Source: Segatella copri
Lineage (GTDB): Bacteria; Bacteroidota; Bacteroidia; Bacteroidales; Bacteroidaceae
Assembly (NCBI RefSeq): GCF_019127135.1
Contig: NZ_JAHOEA010000011.1
Location: forward strand, 14,321-78,320
Reading direction: 5' to 3'
Length of the DNA stretch: 64,000 nt
Position 1 is the stretch's first letter. The number at the start of each line of letters is the position of its first letter. Under the pieces are notes generated by a model, which saw nothing but the letters and a program-made list of their open reading frames with translations, had not been told where the DNA came from and searched no databases. The position numbers were made by a program, and so were the translations under genes. Below, in pieces: positions 1-7,874 of this stretch.

Positions 1-673
1 CTTCGAGCACCTCTCCGAACACGGTGTAGCCGTTGTCAAGGTGAGGAACACCACCATGCTTGATGTAGCCCTTCTGCAACTGTTCAGAAGGAATGGCGTA
101 ATCCTTACCTTCCCGTTTCTGCTTTTCTACATAATATTCCATCTGTCGGGGAGAAAAATTTCTGCCCCAGGTAATGTAGAAATCAGTCGGCGCCGAAGCT
201 TTGGTCGGATTTTCATCATCCCCTTCGCGTGCAGCACAGAGCTGTCCGCGCTTATGATAATATTTTGGATAGATGATTTCAGCCGGAATCGTATAGTTTA
301 CATCAAACTTCTGCGGCTTTTCCATATTCACCTTTCTGCATGAATAATCGCCACCCTGAATCATGAAATTCTTGATGACGCGCTGAAAGATGCAACCATC
401 ATAATAGCCCGAATTGACAAGTTTCAGAAAATTATCCCTATGCTTGGGAGTATCGTTGTAGAGAGCCACGAGAATGTTGCCCATCGTAGTTTCCAGCAAC
501 ACCTGAGGGCAAGTTGGATCGTGCGGTGTTTCCCAATCGAGCAGAGAATCGGGCTTAGACGCCACAACTTTTCTTGCTGGTTCTGATGTGTTCTGATTGC
601 CTTCACTCTGAGCGAATGTCGTAACAGGCATCGTAAGAAGAGCGAGAGTCAATAATCTGATGATCTTCTTCAT
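1..673 (-). CDS. Cyclophilin-type peptidyl-prolyl isomerase, secreted (3' end cut by window edge)
   Basis: Reverse-strand reading from the ATG at 673 gives a signal peptide (MKKIIRLLTLALLTMPVTTFAQ) followed by a cyclophilin fold. Recognisable pieces are TTMGNILVALYNDTPKHRDN, then NFLKLVNSGYYDGCIFQRV, then NFMIQGGDYS, and FGEV near the window edge, which is the typical substrate-binding loop order. The family catalyses cis-trans isomerisation of prolyl bonds; the signal peptide puts this copy in the periplasm. It differs from a minimal cyclophilin by an insertion of about 50 residues after the GGD motif, common in Bacteroidetes copies. The reading frame is open to position 1, so the C-terminus lies outside the window. 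Family assignment is secure from motif order; the substrate is unknown. Confidence 0.9.
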   Translation of the reverse strand, partial: MKKIIRLLTLALLTMPVTTFAQSEGNQNTSEPARKVVASKPDSLLDWETPHDPTCPQVLLETTMGNILVALYNDTPKHRDNFLKLVNSGYYDGCIFQRVIKNFMIQGGDYSCRKVNMEKPQKFDVNYTIPAEIIYPKYYHKRGQLCAAREGDDENPTKASAPTDFYITWGRNFSPRQMEYYVEKQKREGKDYAIPSEQLQKGYIKHGGVPHLDNGYTVFGEVLE

Positions 674-712
674 ATTTTTGTATAATTTTACATCTATTTA
701 TGTTATCGGATG

Positions 713-720
713 CAAAGATA
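713..720 (-). promoter_or_regulatory. -7 box for the cyclophilin gene
   Basis: Reverse strand reads TATCTTTG about 40 bp before the ATG at 673, matching the Bacteroidetes TAnnTTTG -7 consensus. No good TTTG -33 box is seen at the usual spacing. Confidence 0.55.
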
Positions 721-785
721 ATAATTTTATTCTAAAAAATTGATTTTTTATGTGGGAAAAGTTCCTTTGTTTCATACATTCTTCA

Positions 786-793
786 TATCTTTG
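786..793 (+). promoter_or_regulatory. -7 box for the outer-membrane protein at 822
   Basis: TATCTTTG at 786-793, with a TTTG at 766-769 that sits closer than the usual 19-21 bp. This site lies inside any longer reading frame starting near 750, so it argues for translation starting at 810 or 822. Confidence 0.55.
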
Positions 794-821
794 CAGCAGA
801 AGACAGAAAATGCAATCAATT

Positions 822-1730
822 ATGAAGAAAAATATATATTTTATCATCGCTTTTTGCACTTTCCTCACTACAGAAGCAAGTGCACAGCAACAGGTAAGCT
901 TCGGACCATTGCACAGTCCGGACAGTCCGCGCGAAGAATGGTTGCTGCCTGGCGATACGGTTTACCAGGCAGGAAAACCTATGATTTATCAGGGGAAACC
1001 GATGAAGAATGCTTATCTGGCTCCTGCCCAACTATCAGACAAGAAAGAGACTCTCGGCAAGAACGGGTTACTGGGGAAAGCTTCACTCGACAGCACCTAT
1101 TATAATAATCCCATCTCCAACCTTACCAACGGTCTAAGTTATCCGCTGGGCTATGGCTGGGGGCTGCACAAGGGGCTGAATCTCTCGGTAGATCTTTCTG
1201 CCTTTGCCACATTCGGCAAGAATGTGCCTCACAGAGGCGGTTTCACCCAGACCATCAATGCAACCTACTTAACGCCACTCACCAAAGACAACAAACTCTG
1301 GCTGGCTCTTGGTACTTATATCAACAACGTAAACTATGGTGGAGACAGTTATCATGACGGTGGAGTCTACGGCATTCTGGGCTACCAGTTTAATGAGCAT
1401 TGGGAGGCTTATGTTTACGGTCAGCTTAGTGTTGCCAACAATTACAATTCTCTCTACGGCCGTTATGGCGGTTATGGCTATGGCCCATACGGCTATTCGC
1501 CTTGGGGCTACGGAATGTATCCTTGGGGAATGGGCAGAGGAATCATGCCGGGTGGCTATGGAATGGGAGTACCTGGAGCCAACGTTTTAGGAGCCGGCGT
1601 AAGATACACCAACTCCAAAAAGACTTTCTCTATCGGCTTAAACGTAGAAGGAGTATGGTATGATAATAAGACGCCAGCCTATTTCAAGCAATACGACTAT
1701 CCTGTGCCAAAGGCACCTGAAAAGGATTAA
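822..1730 (+). CDS. Secreted outer-membrane beta-barrel-like protein with Gly/Tyr-rich insert
   Basis: The protein is 302 residues from the ATG at 822, chosen because it begins a normal signal peptide (MKKNIYFIIAFCTFLTTEASA) just after a promoter box; an in-frame ATG at 810 is the alternative. The mature part has alternating aromatic/polar strands and ends in an aromatic-rich segment with a conserved look of small Bacteroidetes outer-membrane barrels. Around residues 210-250 there is a low-complexity stretch of Gly, Tyr, Pro, Trp and Met (YGRYGGYGYGPYGYSPWGYG), probably an extracellular loop. I do not recognise a named family. It stands alone between a divergent cyclophilin gene and a strong terminator, so it is probably monocistronic. 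Localisation is inferred from signal peptide and composition only. Confidence 0.7.
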   Translation: MKKNIYFIIAFCTFLTTEASAQQQVSFGPLHSPDSPREEWLLPGDTVYQAGKPMIYQGKPMKNAYLAPAQLSDKKETLGKNGLLGKASLDSTYYNNPISNLTNGLSYPLGYGWGLHKGLNLSVDLSAFATFGKNVPHRGGFTQTINATYLTPLTKDNKLWLALGTYINNVNYGGDSYHDGGVYGILGYQFNEHWEAYVYGQLSVANNYNSLYGRYGGYGYGPYGYSPWGYGMYPWGMGRGIMPGGYGMGVPGANVLGAGVRYTNSKKTFSIGLNVEGVWYDNKTPAYFKQYDYPVPKAPEKD

Positions 1731-1754
1731 GGAAAAGATAAAGCATAAAAAGAA

Positions 1755-1796
1755 AGAGGTTCACTTTTCAATATAATCATATTGAAGTGAACCTCT
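1755..1796. terminator. Hairpin terminator between convergent genes
   Basis: A long near-perfect inverted repeat: agaggttcacttttcaat on the left pairs with attgaagtgaacctct on the right. It lies 25 bp after the stop at 1730 and before the convergent stop at 1870, so it can serve both strands. Confidence 0.75.
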
Positions 1797-1869
1797 AAGT
1801 TTATTCTGAAAAGAATCAGTTTACATAGAATCATCTCTCTCCATGAGATTATACCTATGAGTTTAGATT

Positions 1870-2979
1870 CTATTCAGCGAGAATCTGGACTATTCTTTCT
1901 GCTGAGCGGCCATCCCATCTGTCAGGAATGCCTGCTTTCTTCCATTCACCCTTCAGAAGTTTCTGCATAGATTGCTTCAGTAACTCCGGATCTTCAGCAA
2001 CCAGTTCGTTTGTACCCACCTTTACGGTTTCAATATGCTCAGTATAGCTGTTGAGCGTAATGCAAGGAACCCCATTGAAGGTAGCTTCTTCAGCCACATT
2101 ACCGGAATCGGTAATCACACCTTTGGCGTGAGCTGTAAGATAAGCAAACGACAGATAATCGAGCGGCTGAACCACCTGGATTCCACTCTGATGATTACTC
2201 TCTTCCTGATAAGCCTTGAATGCGAGCACGAAGCCCAATGCTTTACCTCGAAGCGGAGCAATCACCTTCACTCCAGCCTGGCGCGCCTCTTCATCTATGA
2301 CAGAAATGAGCGATTTCATCTCATCAATGTTATTGACGATAGCCTTGCGGTTCAAGGTCAGAACCATATATTCGCCTTCTTTCAGATGAAACTCGTCCAT
2401 GACTTCAGGACGCTGCATTTTAGACTGAAGGAAGCGGATATTGTCGATAAGCACATTTCCTACCATATAAACCTTAGACAATTCTGCACCTTCCTTGTTG
2501 GCGATGCTGTTGTTAGAAATGCCTGCGGTAAAAAGGATATCTGACAAACCATCAATCACCAGACGGTTGATTTCCTTTGGCATAGTAATGTCAAAACTGC
2601 GGGTTCCGGCTGCAATATGAGCAAGCTGCACACCCTGCTTCTTGGTAACAATAGCCACGGCCATGGTTGAAGCCAGATCATCAACCACAATGACAACATC
2701 TGTAGCATTCTGCTGTAGATAGCGCTCAAACTGCCCCATCACCTGTCCGGTAAGTTCGTTCATGTTTGGACAGTCTACGCCGAGATAAGCATCAGGTTTC
2801 TGAATGCCTAAGTCATCGAAAAGAGAAGATTCCAATGTCGGGTCATCCTCTTTTCCTGTGTAAACCAACTGATAGCTGATTTCGTTACCAGCTTCCTGAG
2901 CATTACGAATTGCTCTAATTACGGGCGCAACCTTGATAAAGTTAGGTCTTGCGCCTGCAACGATACAGATTTTCTTCAT
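1870..2979 (-). CDS. WecB-like UDP-GlcNAc 2-epimerase family protein with altered active site
   Basis: The 369-residue protein has the full-length GT-B fold sequence of non-hydrolysing UDP-N-acetylglucosamine 2-epimerases: an N-terminal KKICIVAGARPNFIKVAPVI, a central MPKEINR and a C-terminal TDSGNVAEEATFNGVPCITL. In canonical WecB the matching segments are GTRPE, GD(T/V)xST, HVEAGLR, PEExNR, HRRE and TDSGGIQEE. Here several catalytic or UDP-binding positions differ: HVEAGLR is HIAAGTR (catalytic Glu lost), GHRRE is LNRKA (catalytic His lost), and the GTRPE Glu is Asn. The PKE Glu and the Asp of VDD remain. It therefore may not epimerise UDP-GlcNAc, or uses another sugar nucleotide. It lies 99 bp downstream of the SPFH gene on the same strand, possibly co-transcribed. 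Superfamily is certain, activity is not. Confidence 0.85.
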   Translation of the reverse strand: MKKICIVAGARPNFIKVAPVIRAIRNAQEAGNEISYQLVYTGKEDDPTLESSLFDDLGIQKPDAYLGVDCPNMNELTGQVMGQFERYLQQNATDVVIVVDDLASTMAVAIVTKKQGVQLAHIAAGTRSFDITMPKEINRLVIDGLSDILFTAGISNNSIANKEGAELSKVYMVGNVLIDNIRFLQSKMQRPEVMDEFHLKEGEYMVLTLNRKAIVNNIDEMKSLISVIDEEARQAGVKVIAPLRGKALGFVLAFKAYQEESNHQSGIQVVQPLDYLSFAYLTAHAKGVITDSGNVAEEATFNGVPCITLNSYTEHIETVKVGTNELVAEDPELLKQSMQKLLKGEWKKAGIPDRWDGRSAERIVQILAE

Positions 2980-3078
2980 TTTTATCCTGTTTTATATATT
3001 TACTGAAGTTACAGTTTACTGATATCAGAGTGCTTTATTTCTTGAGCCAAAGGGCATTATCCATTGACTCAGAGGTCT

Positions 3079-4029
3079 TTATCCCTTGAAAAGGTCTTTG
3101 ATTCCTCCGATAGAGCCCAATAGATTGGTTGCCTCGTATGGCAGATAAACCACCTTATTATCCTTACCCTGAGCCACTTCCTGCATCATGCTGATGTATT
3201 TCTGAGCCAAGAGATAGTTGGCTGGATTCGTACTCTGCCCTACAGCTTCCGTAATCTTCTGAATGGCAATAGCCTCGGCCTCAGCCTTACGGATACGGGC
3301 AGTAGCCTCACCTTCTGCATTCAAGATAGCCTGCTGTTTGGCAGCCTCAGCCTTGTTCACGATGGCAGCCTTCTCACCTTCTGAGAGCAGACGTTGCTTT
3401 TCCTTCTCACCTTCTGAAGTCAGGATGGTAGCTCGCTTGTTGCGTTCTGCCTGCATCTGCTTTTCCATCGCCTGGAGCACACTCTCTGGAGGTGTAATAT
3501 CCTGCAACTCTACTCGGTTAACCTTGATTCCCCACTTATTGGTTGCATCATCCAAAACCGCACGGAGTTTGGTGTTAATCGTATCGCGGGAGGTAAGCGT
3601 CTGGTCAAGCTCCATCTCACCTATTATATTACGCAAGGTGGTTTGTGTCAACTTCTCTATAGCGTTTGGCAGATTATTGATCTCATACACACTCTTGAAT
3701 GGGTCTACAATCTGGAAATAGAGCAACGCATTTATCTGCATCTGGATATTATCCTTAGTGATTACATTCTGTCGGTCGAAGTCATAAACCTGTTCACGAA
3801 GGTCGATGCTGTTTGTATAAACGTATCTTCCGTTTCTCATCGCCACAATATCCTTTGCATGGTCAATGAAAGGAATGATGACATTAATACCCGGCTTGAG
3901 CGTGGCAAAATATCGTCCGAGACGCTCTATGATTTTCGTCTCACTCTGAGGGATGATAACAATGGTTTTCTTAACCACTACGAGTGCAAGTGCTACTAGA
4001 GCCACCAGCACATAAATTCCTATGTTCAT
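3079..4029 (-). CDS. SPFH/Band 7 (stomatin-like, QmcA-type) membrane protein
   Basis: 316 residues. An N-terminal membrane anchor (YVLVALVALALVVVKKTIV) is followed by a Band 7 domain with the typical VIIPQSETKIIERLGRY start and TLRNIIGEMELDQTLTSRD core, then a long Ala/Glu/Lys-rich helical coiled-coil (about residues 190-270) with repeated EGE and EAE blocks, and a short C-terminal tail. Family members oligomerise into cage-like microdomain scaffolds in the inner membrane. It is the downstream partner of the NfeD-like gene (47 bp gap), the classical SPFH-NfeD pairing, which supports the assignment. Substrate or client proteins cannot be deduced, although the M48 protease gene at the head of the operon suggests a membrane quality-control role. 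Confidence 0.92.
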   Translation of the reverse strand: MNIGIYVLVALVALALVVVKKTIVIIPQSETKIIERLGRYFATLKPGINVIIPFIDHAKDIVAMRNGRYVYTNSIDLREQVYDFDRQNVITKDNIQMQINALLYFQIVDPFKSVYEINNLPNAIEKLTQTTLRNIIGEMELDQTLTSRDTINTKLRAVLDDATNKWGIKVNRVELQDITPPESVLQAMEKQMQAERNKRATILTSEGEKEKQRLLSEGEKAAIVNKAEAAKQQAILNAEGEATARIRKAEAEAIAIQKITEAVGQSTNPANYLLAQKYISMMQEVAQGKDNKVVYLPYEATNLLGSIGGIKDLFKG

Positions 4030-4076
4030 GATGTTTATACGATTAAGTGAATAATGTTGACTCTAAACTTTCCTAC

Positions 4077-4526
4077 TTAAACTTTTTCTACTTTGAGGAT
4101 GATAGATTCGTGACCTAAGATGCGAACCTTATCGCCTACGGCAAGCGGTTCGGCAAGATGCGGAGCTTCTGCTTTCCAATCATCTCCATCCAGCTTCACT
4201 CTACCATATCCTCCGGCAGGAATCATCTCGGTCACTTCCCCAATCTGTCCTGCCAGCGCATCGGCATTACTGCGGCGGTCTTCCCCACCCTTATGCAGCG
4301 ATTTCAGCAGATGCGGACGAACCAGCCAGATGCTAAGCATGGAGCAGATTGCCCAAACCACTACCTGCACCCAGAAAGGTGCTCCTACCAATGCCACAGG
4401 AATGCTGATGAGCGCACCAATGGCAAAACAAGTAACATAGAAATCGCCCGAAGACAACTCTAAGATGAGGCAGATGAACATCACCGATGTCCATATCAGC
4501 CAAAGGTTATGAGATAAATACTCCAT
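4077..4526 (-). CDS. NfeD-like membrane protein
   Basis: 149 residues from the ATG at 4526; an in-frame TTG at 4535 is a less likely start. Two or three hydrophobic segments (LIWTSVMFICLILEL, ALISIPVALVGAPFWVQVVV) are followed by a soluble C-terminal OB-fold-like domain with ALAGQIGEVTEMIPAGGYGR and LAVGDKVRILGHESIILKVE, the usual short NfeD arrangement without the N-terminal ClpP-like protease domain. NfeD proteins act with SPFH proteins, and the SPFH gene follows 47 bp downstream; the M48 protease gene ends 32 bp upstream. All three are on the minus strand and probably form one transcript from the promoter at 5507-5538. Confidence 0.88.
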   Translation of the reverse strand: MEYLSHNLWLIWTSVMFICLILELSSGDFYVTCFAIGALISIPVALVGAPFWVQVVVWAICSMLSIWLVRPHLLKSLHKGGEDRRSNADALAGQIGEVTEMIPAGGYGRVKLDGDDWKAEAPHLAEPLAVGDKVRILGHESIILKVEKV

Positions 4527-4558
4527 ACTTAACAATTTTAGTTTGATTCTTCTAATCC

Positions 4559-5440
4559 TTATCTTCTGCGGGTTGTAGTCTTCTTTCTGGTGGTAGAAGT
4601 CTTGCCCTTAGAACCTACCTTATAAGTAGTCTGAGGTTTATAATACTTCAGTGCAGTAGGCATTTCCTTCTGCAAGGCAGCAATACGCTTGGCGTCTGAA
4701 GGGTGATCACTGAAAATATCGCTCTGATTACTGCTTGAACCCTGTGACATTCTCTTCCAGAAAGGAATGGCCTGCTGAGGATCGTAACCTGCCATGGCTG
4801 CGAAGATAAGCCCCATGTAATCTGCCTCGGTTTCATTATCACGGGAGTACTTCAGATTGCGAAATGAGAAATACTGTCCGGCAACTGCACTTGCCACATT
4901 TCCTACACCATTACCTACTGTCTGGTTCAACACAGTTCCCAGAATGCTTGTGCCGGTTTGCTGATTCTGCTGCTTGGTGAGCTGCTCAGCACTATGCTTA
5001 GCCACAGCATGAGCTATTTCGTGGCCCAAAACGATTGCCAAACCGGTTTCATTCTGAGTATAAGGCAAAAGTCCTTCATAAACCACGATTTTACCGCCAG
5101 GCATACAGAATGCATTGGCAGACTTATCTTGTACCAGGTTGAATTCCCATGAATAATTCTTCACATCGGCTTCAAATCCATTCTGCTTCAAATAGAGTTC
5201 AACAGCATTGGCAAGTCTCTTTCCTACCCGCTGAACCATCGCCGTATTGGCTGCATTGGTCGACTTCTTGGCAGAAGCCATGTACTTTGTGTATTCCTGA
5301 TTAGACAGACTGAGAACCTGCTCATCAGATACAGAGATGCGATGAGTGCGACCGGTCAGAGGCACCGTCTGAGTAGTGCCGCAAGATGACAGCGCCAGGG
5401 CTGCCACAACCGTCAGAACTAAAAACTTAAACTTTTTCAT
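4559..5440 (-). CDS. M48-family zinc metalloprotease, lipoprotein
   Basis: 293 residues. A lipoprotein signal ends in the lipobox LSSC at residue 20. The zinc site is HEIAH at residues 140-144 (GHEIAHAVAKHS), with the third ligand in NETEADYMGL near residue 205, as in periplasmic LoiP/BepA-type M48 proteases. NAFCMPGGKIVVYEGLLP is the conserved strand before the active site. The last 20 residues are Lys/Arg/Thr-rich (KTSTTRKKTTTRRR). The family degrades misfolded or immature outer-membrane proteins. It leads the M48-NfeD-SPFH operon, so the group is plausibly an envelope quality-control unit. Start is fixed by the signal peptide. Confidence 0.92.
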   Translation of the reverse strand: MKKFKFLVLTVVAALALSSCGTTQTVPLTGRTHRISVSDEQVLSLSNQEYTKYMASAKKSTNAANTAMVQRVGKRLANAVELYLKQNGFEADVKNYSWEFNLVQDKSANAFCMPGGKIVVYEGLLPYTQNETGLAIVLGHEIAHAVAKHSAEQLTKQQNQQTGTSILGTVLNQTVGNGVGNVASAVAGQYFSFRNLKYSRDNETEADYMGLIFAAMAGYDPQQAIPFWKRMSQGSSSNQSDIFSDHPSDAKRIAALQKEMPTALKYYKPQTTYKVGSKGKTSTTRKKTTTRRR

Positions 5441-5506
5441 CTTAACTTATGATATTAAATATGTTTATTCATTAAGTTTATGTGCTGTTTAAAACATTTT
5501 TCTCTG

Positions 5507-5538
5507 CAAATATACTATTTCTTGTTGAAACCACCAAA
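5507..5538 (-). promoter_or_regulatory. Promoter of the M48-NfeD-SPFH operon
   Basis: Reverse strand: TTTG (5535-5538), 20 bp, TATATTTG (5507-5514). This is an exact Bacteroidetes promoter layout, predicting a start about 60 bp before the M48 ATG. Confidence 0.75.
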
Positions 5539-5748
5539 AAAAAATGAGAAAAACATGAAATATAACCTAAAAATAACACAAGATAACTGACAAAAAGGGA
5601 TATATAAAAAAAAGATGGCAAAAAAATAAGGGTGTGGCACAATCTTTGCAGTTTCGCAAAACCGTCAGACTGCCGGATGTCAGCTGCCCGAGAAAGCAGC
5701 ATTATCAGCAGAATGAATTTAAGAAGTATAACATTAAAATATTTTAAT

Positions 5749-7053
5749 ATGAACACAAAGAAGGAAGTGCCTGTATTGCTCTTGACAGGCTACCTGGGTA
5801 GTGGAAAGACAACCCTTCTCAACAAGATTTTAGCTAACGAAAAAGGTATTAAGTTTGCCGTCATCGTCAACGATATTGGTGAAGTCAATATTGATGCAGC
5901 CCTTATAGAAAAAGGTGGCGTAGTAGGTCAGAAAGACGATTCGCTCGTTTCTCTCCAGAATGGTTGCATCTGCTGCACATTGAAGATGGACCTGGTAGAA
6001 CAGCTCAAGGAAATCGTAGACATGAAGCGTTTCGATTACATCGTCATCGAGGCTTCCGGAATCTGCGAGCCGGCTCCTATTGCCCAGACCATCTGCTCTA
6101 TCCCATCCCTCGGCCCTCAGTACATCGAGAATGGCATTCTGCGTCTCGACAGCATCGTTACCGTAGTAGATGCTTTGCGCATGAAGGATGAATTCTCTAA
6201 CGGCAGCGACCTGATGAAGAAGGAAATTGATGAGGAAGATTTGGCTTCGCTCGTCATCCAGCAGATTGAGTTCTGCAACATCATTCTCCTGAACAAAGCA
6301 GCTGAGGTTGAGCCTAAGGAGCTGGAGCACCTGAAGCAGATTATCCGCGCCATCCAGCCTAAGGCAGAAATCTTTGAATGCAACTATGGTGACGTTGACT
6401 TGAATCTGATTGTCAACACTAAGAAGTTTGATTGGGAAACCGTATCCACTTCAGCCGGTTGGATTCAGGAGATTGAATCAGAAAGAAACGAAGAGCATGA
6501 AGAAGATGATGATGAAGACGAACATGAACATCATCACCATCATCACGATCATGACGAGGAAGAGGAACATGAGCATCATCACCATGACCACGATGAGCAT
6601 GACCATGATGAGCATGAGCATCATCATCACCATCATCATCACCACGATCATGACCATGATCATGAAGGCGGAGAAGTTGAGGAATACGGAATCGGTACAT
6701 TTGTCTACTACCGCCGCAAACCTTTCGACCTGGGCCTCTTCGATGATTTCGTAGCAAGAAAATGGCCTAGAGACGTGGTTCGCGCCAAGGGAATCTGCTA
6801 TTTTGATGATGAACGGGATATGTGCTACGTGTTCGAGCAGGCTGGCAAACAGAAGACTGTGAAGCAGGCTGGTCAATGGCTGGCAACCATGCCGAAAGAC
6901 GAACTCGCCCAGGTATTGATGAACAACCCACAGCTGCAGAAGGAATGGGATCAGGAATTGGGCGACCGCATGATAAAAATCGTATTCATCGGTCAGCATA
7001 TCAAGGAGCAGAAAGATGCTATTATTGCTGAACTCGACAAATGTCTGGCATAA
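5749..7053 (+). CDS. COG0523 (CobW/ZNG1-like) GTP-dependent metal chaperone with long His-rich loop
   Basis: 434 residues from the ATG at 5749; the frame is open upstream but that stretch is promoter-like AT-rich DNA. Walker A is GYLGSGKTTLL (residues 14-24); the metal-binding CxCC motif appears as GCICCTLKMDL; IEASGICEPAPIAQT and the LLNKAA guanine-specificity region follow. A C-terminal CobW domain begins near IGTFVYYRRKPFDLG. Between the domains, roughly residues 245-312, is a low-complexity run of His, Asp and Glu with about 40 histidines. COG0523 GTPases insert zinc or other metals into client enzymes; His-rich loops bind zinc or nickel. No Zur-type operator is obvious. It is followed by a strong terminator and appears monocistronic. 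Confidence 0.92.
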   Translation: MNTKKEVPVLLLTGYLGSGKTTLLNKILANEKGIKFAVIVNDIGEVNIDAALIEKGGVVGQKDDSLVSLQNGCICCTLKMDLVEQLKEIVDMKRFDYIVIEASGICEPAPIAQTICSIPSLGPQYIENGILRLDSIVTVVDALRMKDEFSNGSDLMKKEIDEEDLASLVIQQIEFCNIILLNKAAEVEPKELEHLKQIIRAIQPKAEIFECNYGDVDLNLIVNTKKFDWETVSTSAGWIQEIESERNEEHEEDDDEDEHEHHHHHHDHDEEEEHEHHHHDHDEHDHDEHEHHHHHHHHHDHDHDHEGGEVEEYGIGTFVYYRRKPFDLGLFDDFVARKWPRDVVRAKGICYFDDERDMCYVFEQAGKQKTVKQAGQWLATMPKDELAQVLMNNPQLQKEWDQELGDRMIKIVFIGQHIKEQKDAIIAELDKCLA

Positions 7054-7180
7054 AACAGATTAAAGAAGTAGACAAGCAGAACAGAAGTTTATCTTCAGAA
7101 CAAATATTGCTGAATCTAATTCTGCCCAGTTCTTAGCAAAAAGCAAAGGGGAAAATAGCTCAAAATGAGCAGAAAACACG

Positions 7181-7229
7181 AAAAACGGAGGAAAACGAAC
7201 AAAAAAGTGAAGTTTTTCCTCCGTTTTTT
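7181..7229 (+). terminator. Rho-independent terminator after the COG0523 gene
   Basis: A perfect 15-bp stem (aaaaacggaggaaaa / ttttcctccgttttt) with an 18-nt loop and a following T run. Confidence 0.85.
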
Positions 7230-7251
7230 AGTTTAATTCGTTTTTTTTTGT

Positions 7252-7259
7252 TAATTTTG
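7252..7259 (+). promoter_or_regulatory. -7 box for the GNAT-ligA pair
   Basis: TAATTTTG at 7252-7259, 31 bp before the ATG at 7291, just after the terminator. A T-rich tract occupies the -33 region and no clean TTTG is correctly spaced. Confidence 0.5.
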
Positions 7260-7290
7260 CACCCAAATAATAAAAGCGTAATTAATTAAT

Positions 7291-7821
7291 ATGAAGACAA
7301 ACTTCAGACAGGCGTATATTAAGGACTTTGCTGCTTGCTGGAAAGTCATCGACCAAGCTCGCCAAAGTATGATAGAATCGGGACGTCATCAATGGACTGA
7401 GGAATATCCATCTGAAAAAGACATCAGAAAAGACATAGAGAATGGCAACGCCTTCGTTCTAACTGTAAACGAAGAGGTGGTTGTCTATGGAGCAGTCATA
7501 TTGAATGGTGAACCCAAATATAAGAAATTAGTAGGCAACTGGATTACCGATGGCGATTATTATGTAATACATCGCTTTGCCACGTTGCCTAGTTTCCAGC
7601 GTGAAGGTTTAGCGCGTATTTTCATCAGTAAGGTGAACAGCATGTGCGAGGTTGAAAAAATACCTAGCATCAAGGTTGACACCAACTTTGACAACACGCC
7701 GATGATCAACCTTCTGTCTTCGATGGGTTTCTGCATCTGCGGACGTGTAAACTATGGAGGAAACAGAGGCCAGCGTTTTGCCTTCGAAAAGCTCTCCATA
7801 GCCATGGAACCAGAATCATAA
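7291..7821 (+). CDS. GNAT-family N-acetyltransferase
   Basis: 176 residues. The acetyl-CoA binding motif A is visible as VIHRFATLPSFQREGLARIF (about residues 88-107), with the Q/RxxGxA pattern, followed by VDTNFDNTPMINLLSSMGFC, the motif B region ending in the usual GF. The N-terminal part (RQAYIKDFAACWKVIDQARQ) matches the first helices of GNATs. The substrate is not predictable. It lies 53 bp before ligA on the same strand and may share its transcript. The start is the first ATG after the promoter box. Confidence 0.88.
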   Translation: MKTNFRQAYIKDFAACWKVIDQARQSMIESGRHQWTEEYPSEKDIRKDIENGNAFVLTVNEEVVVYGAVILNGEPKYKKLVGNWITDGDYYVIHRFATLPSFQREGLARIFISKVNSMCEVEKIPSIKVDTNFDNTPMINLLSSMGFCICGRVNYGGNRGQRFAFEKLSIAMEPES

Positions 7822-7874
7822 TTCTCTGACCATCGAAAAACACAACATTTGATTAACACCCTCAAATATATATT

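Noticed and set aside
5641..5648. AATCTTTG as a -7 box for the COG0523 gene
   Set aside because: One mismatch and no -33 box; kept out of the feature list.
6478..6999. Met/Val-rich minus-strand frame opposite the His-rich loop
   Set aside because: The hydrophobic run is an artefact of reading cat/gat repeats backwards.
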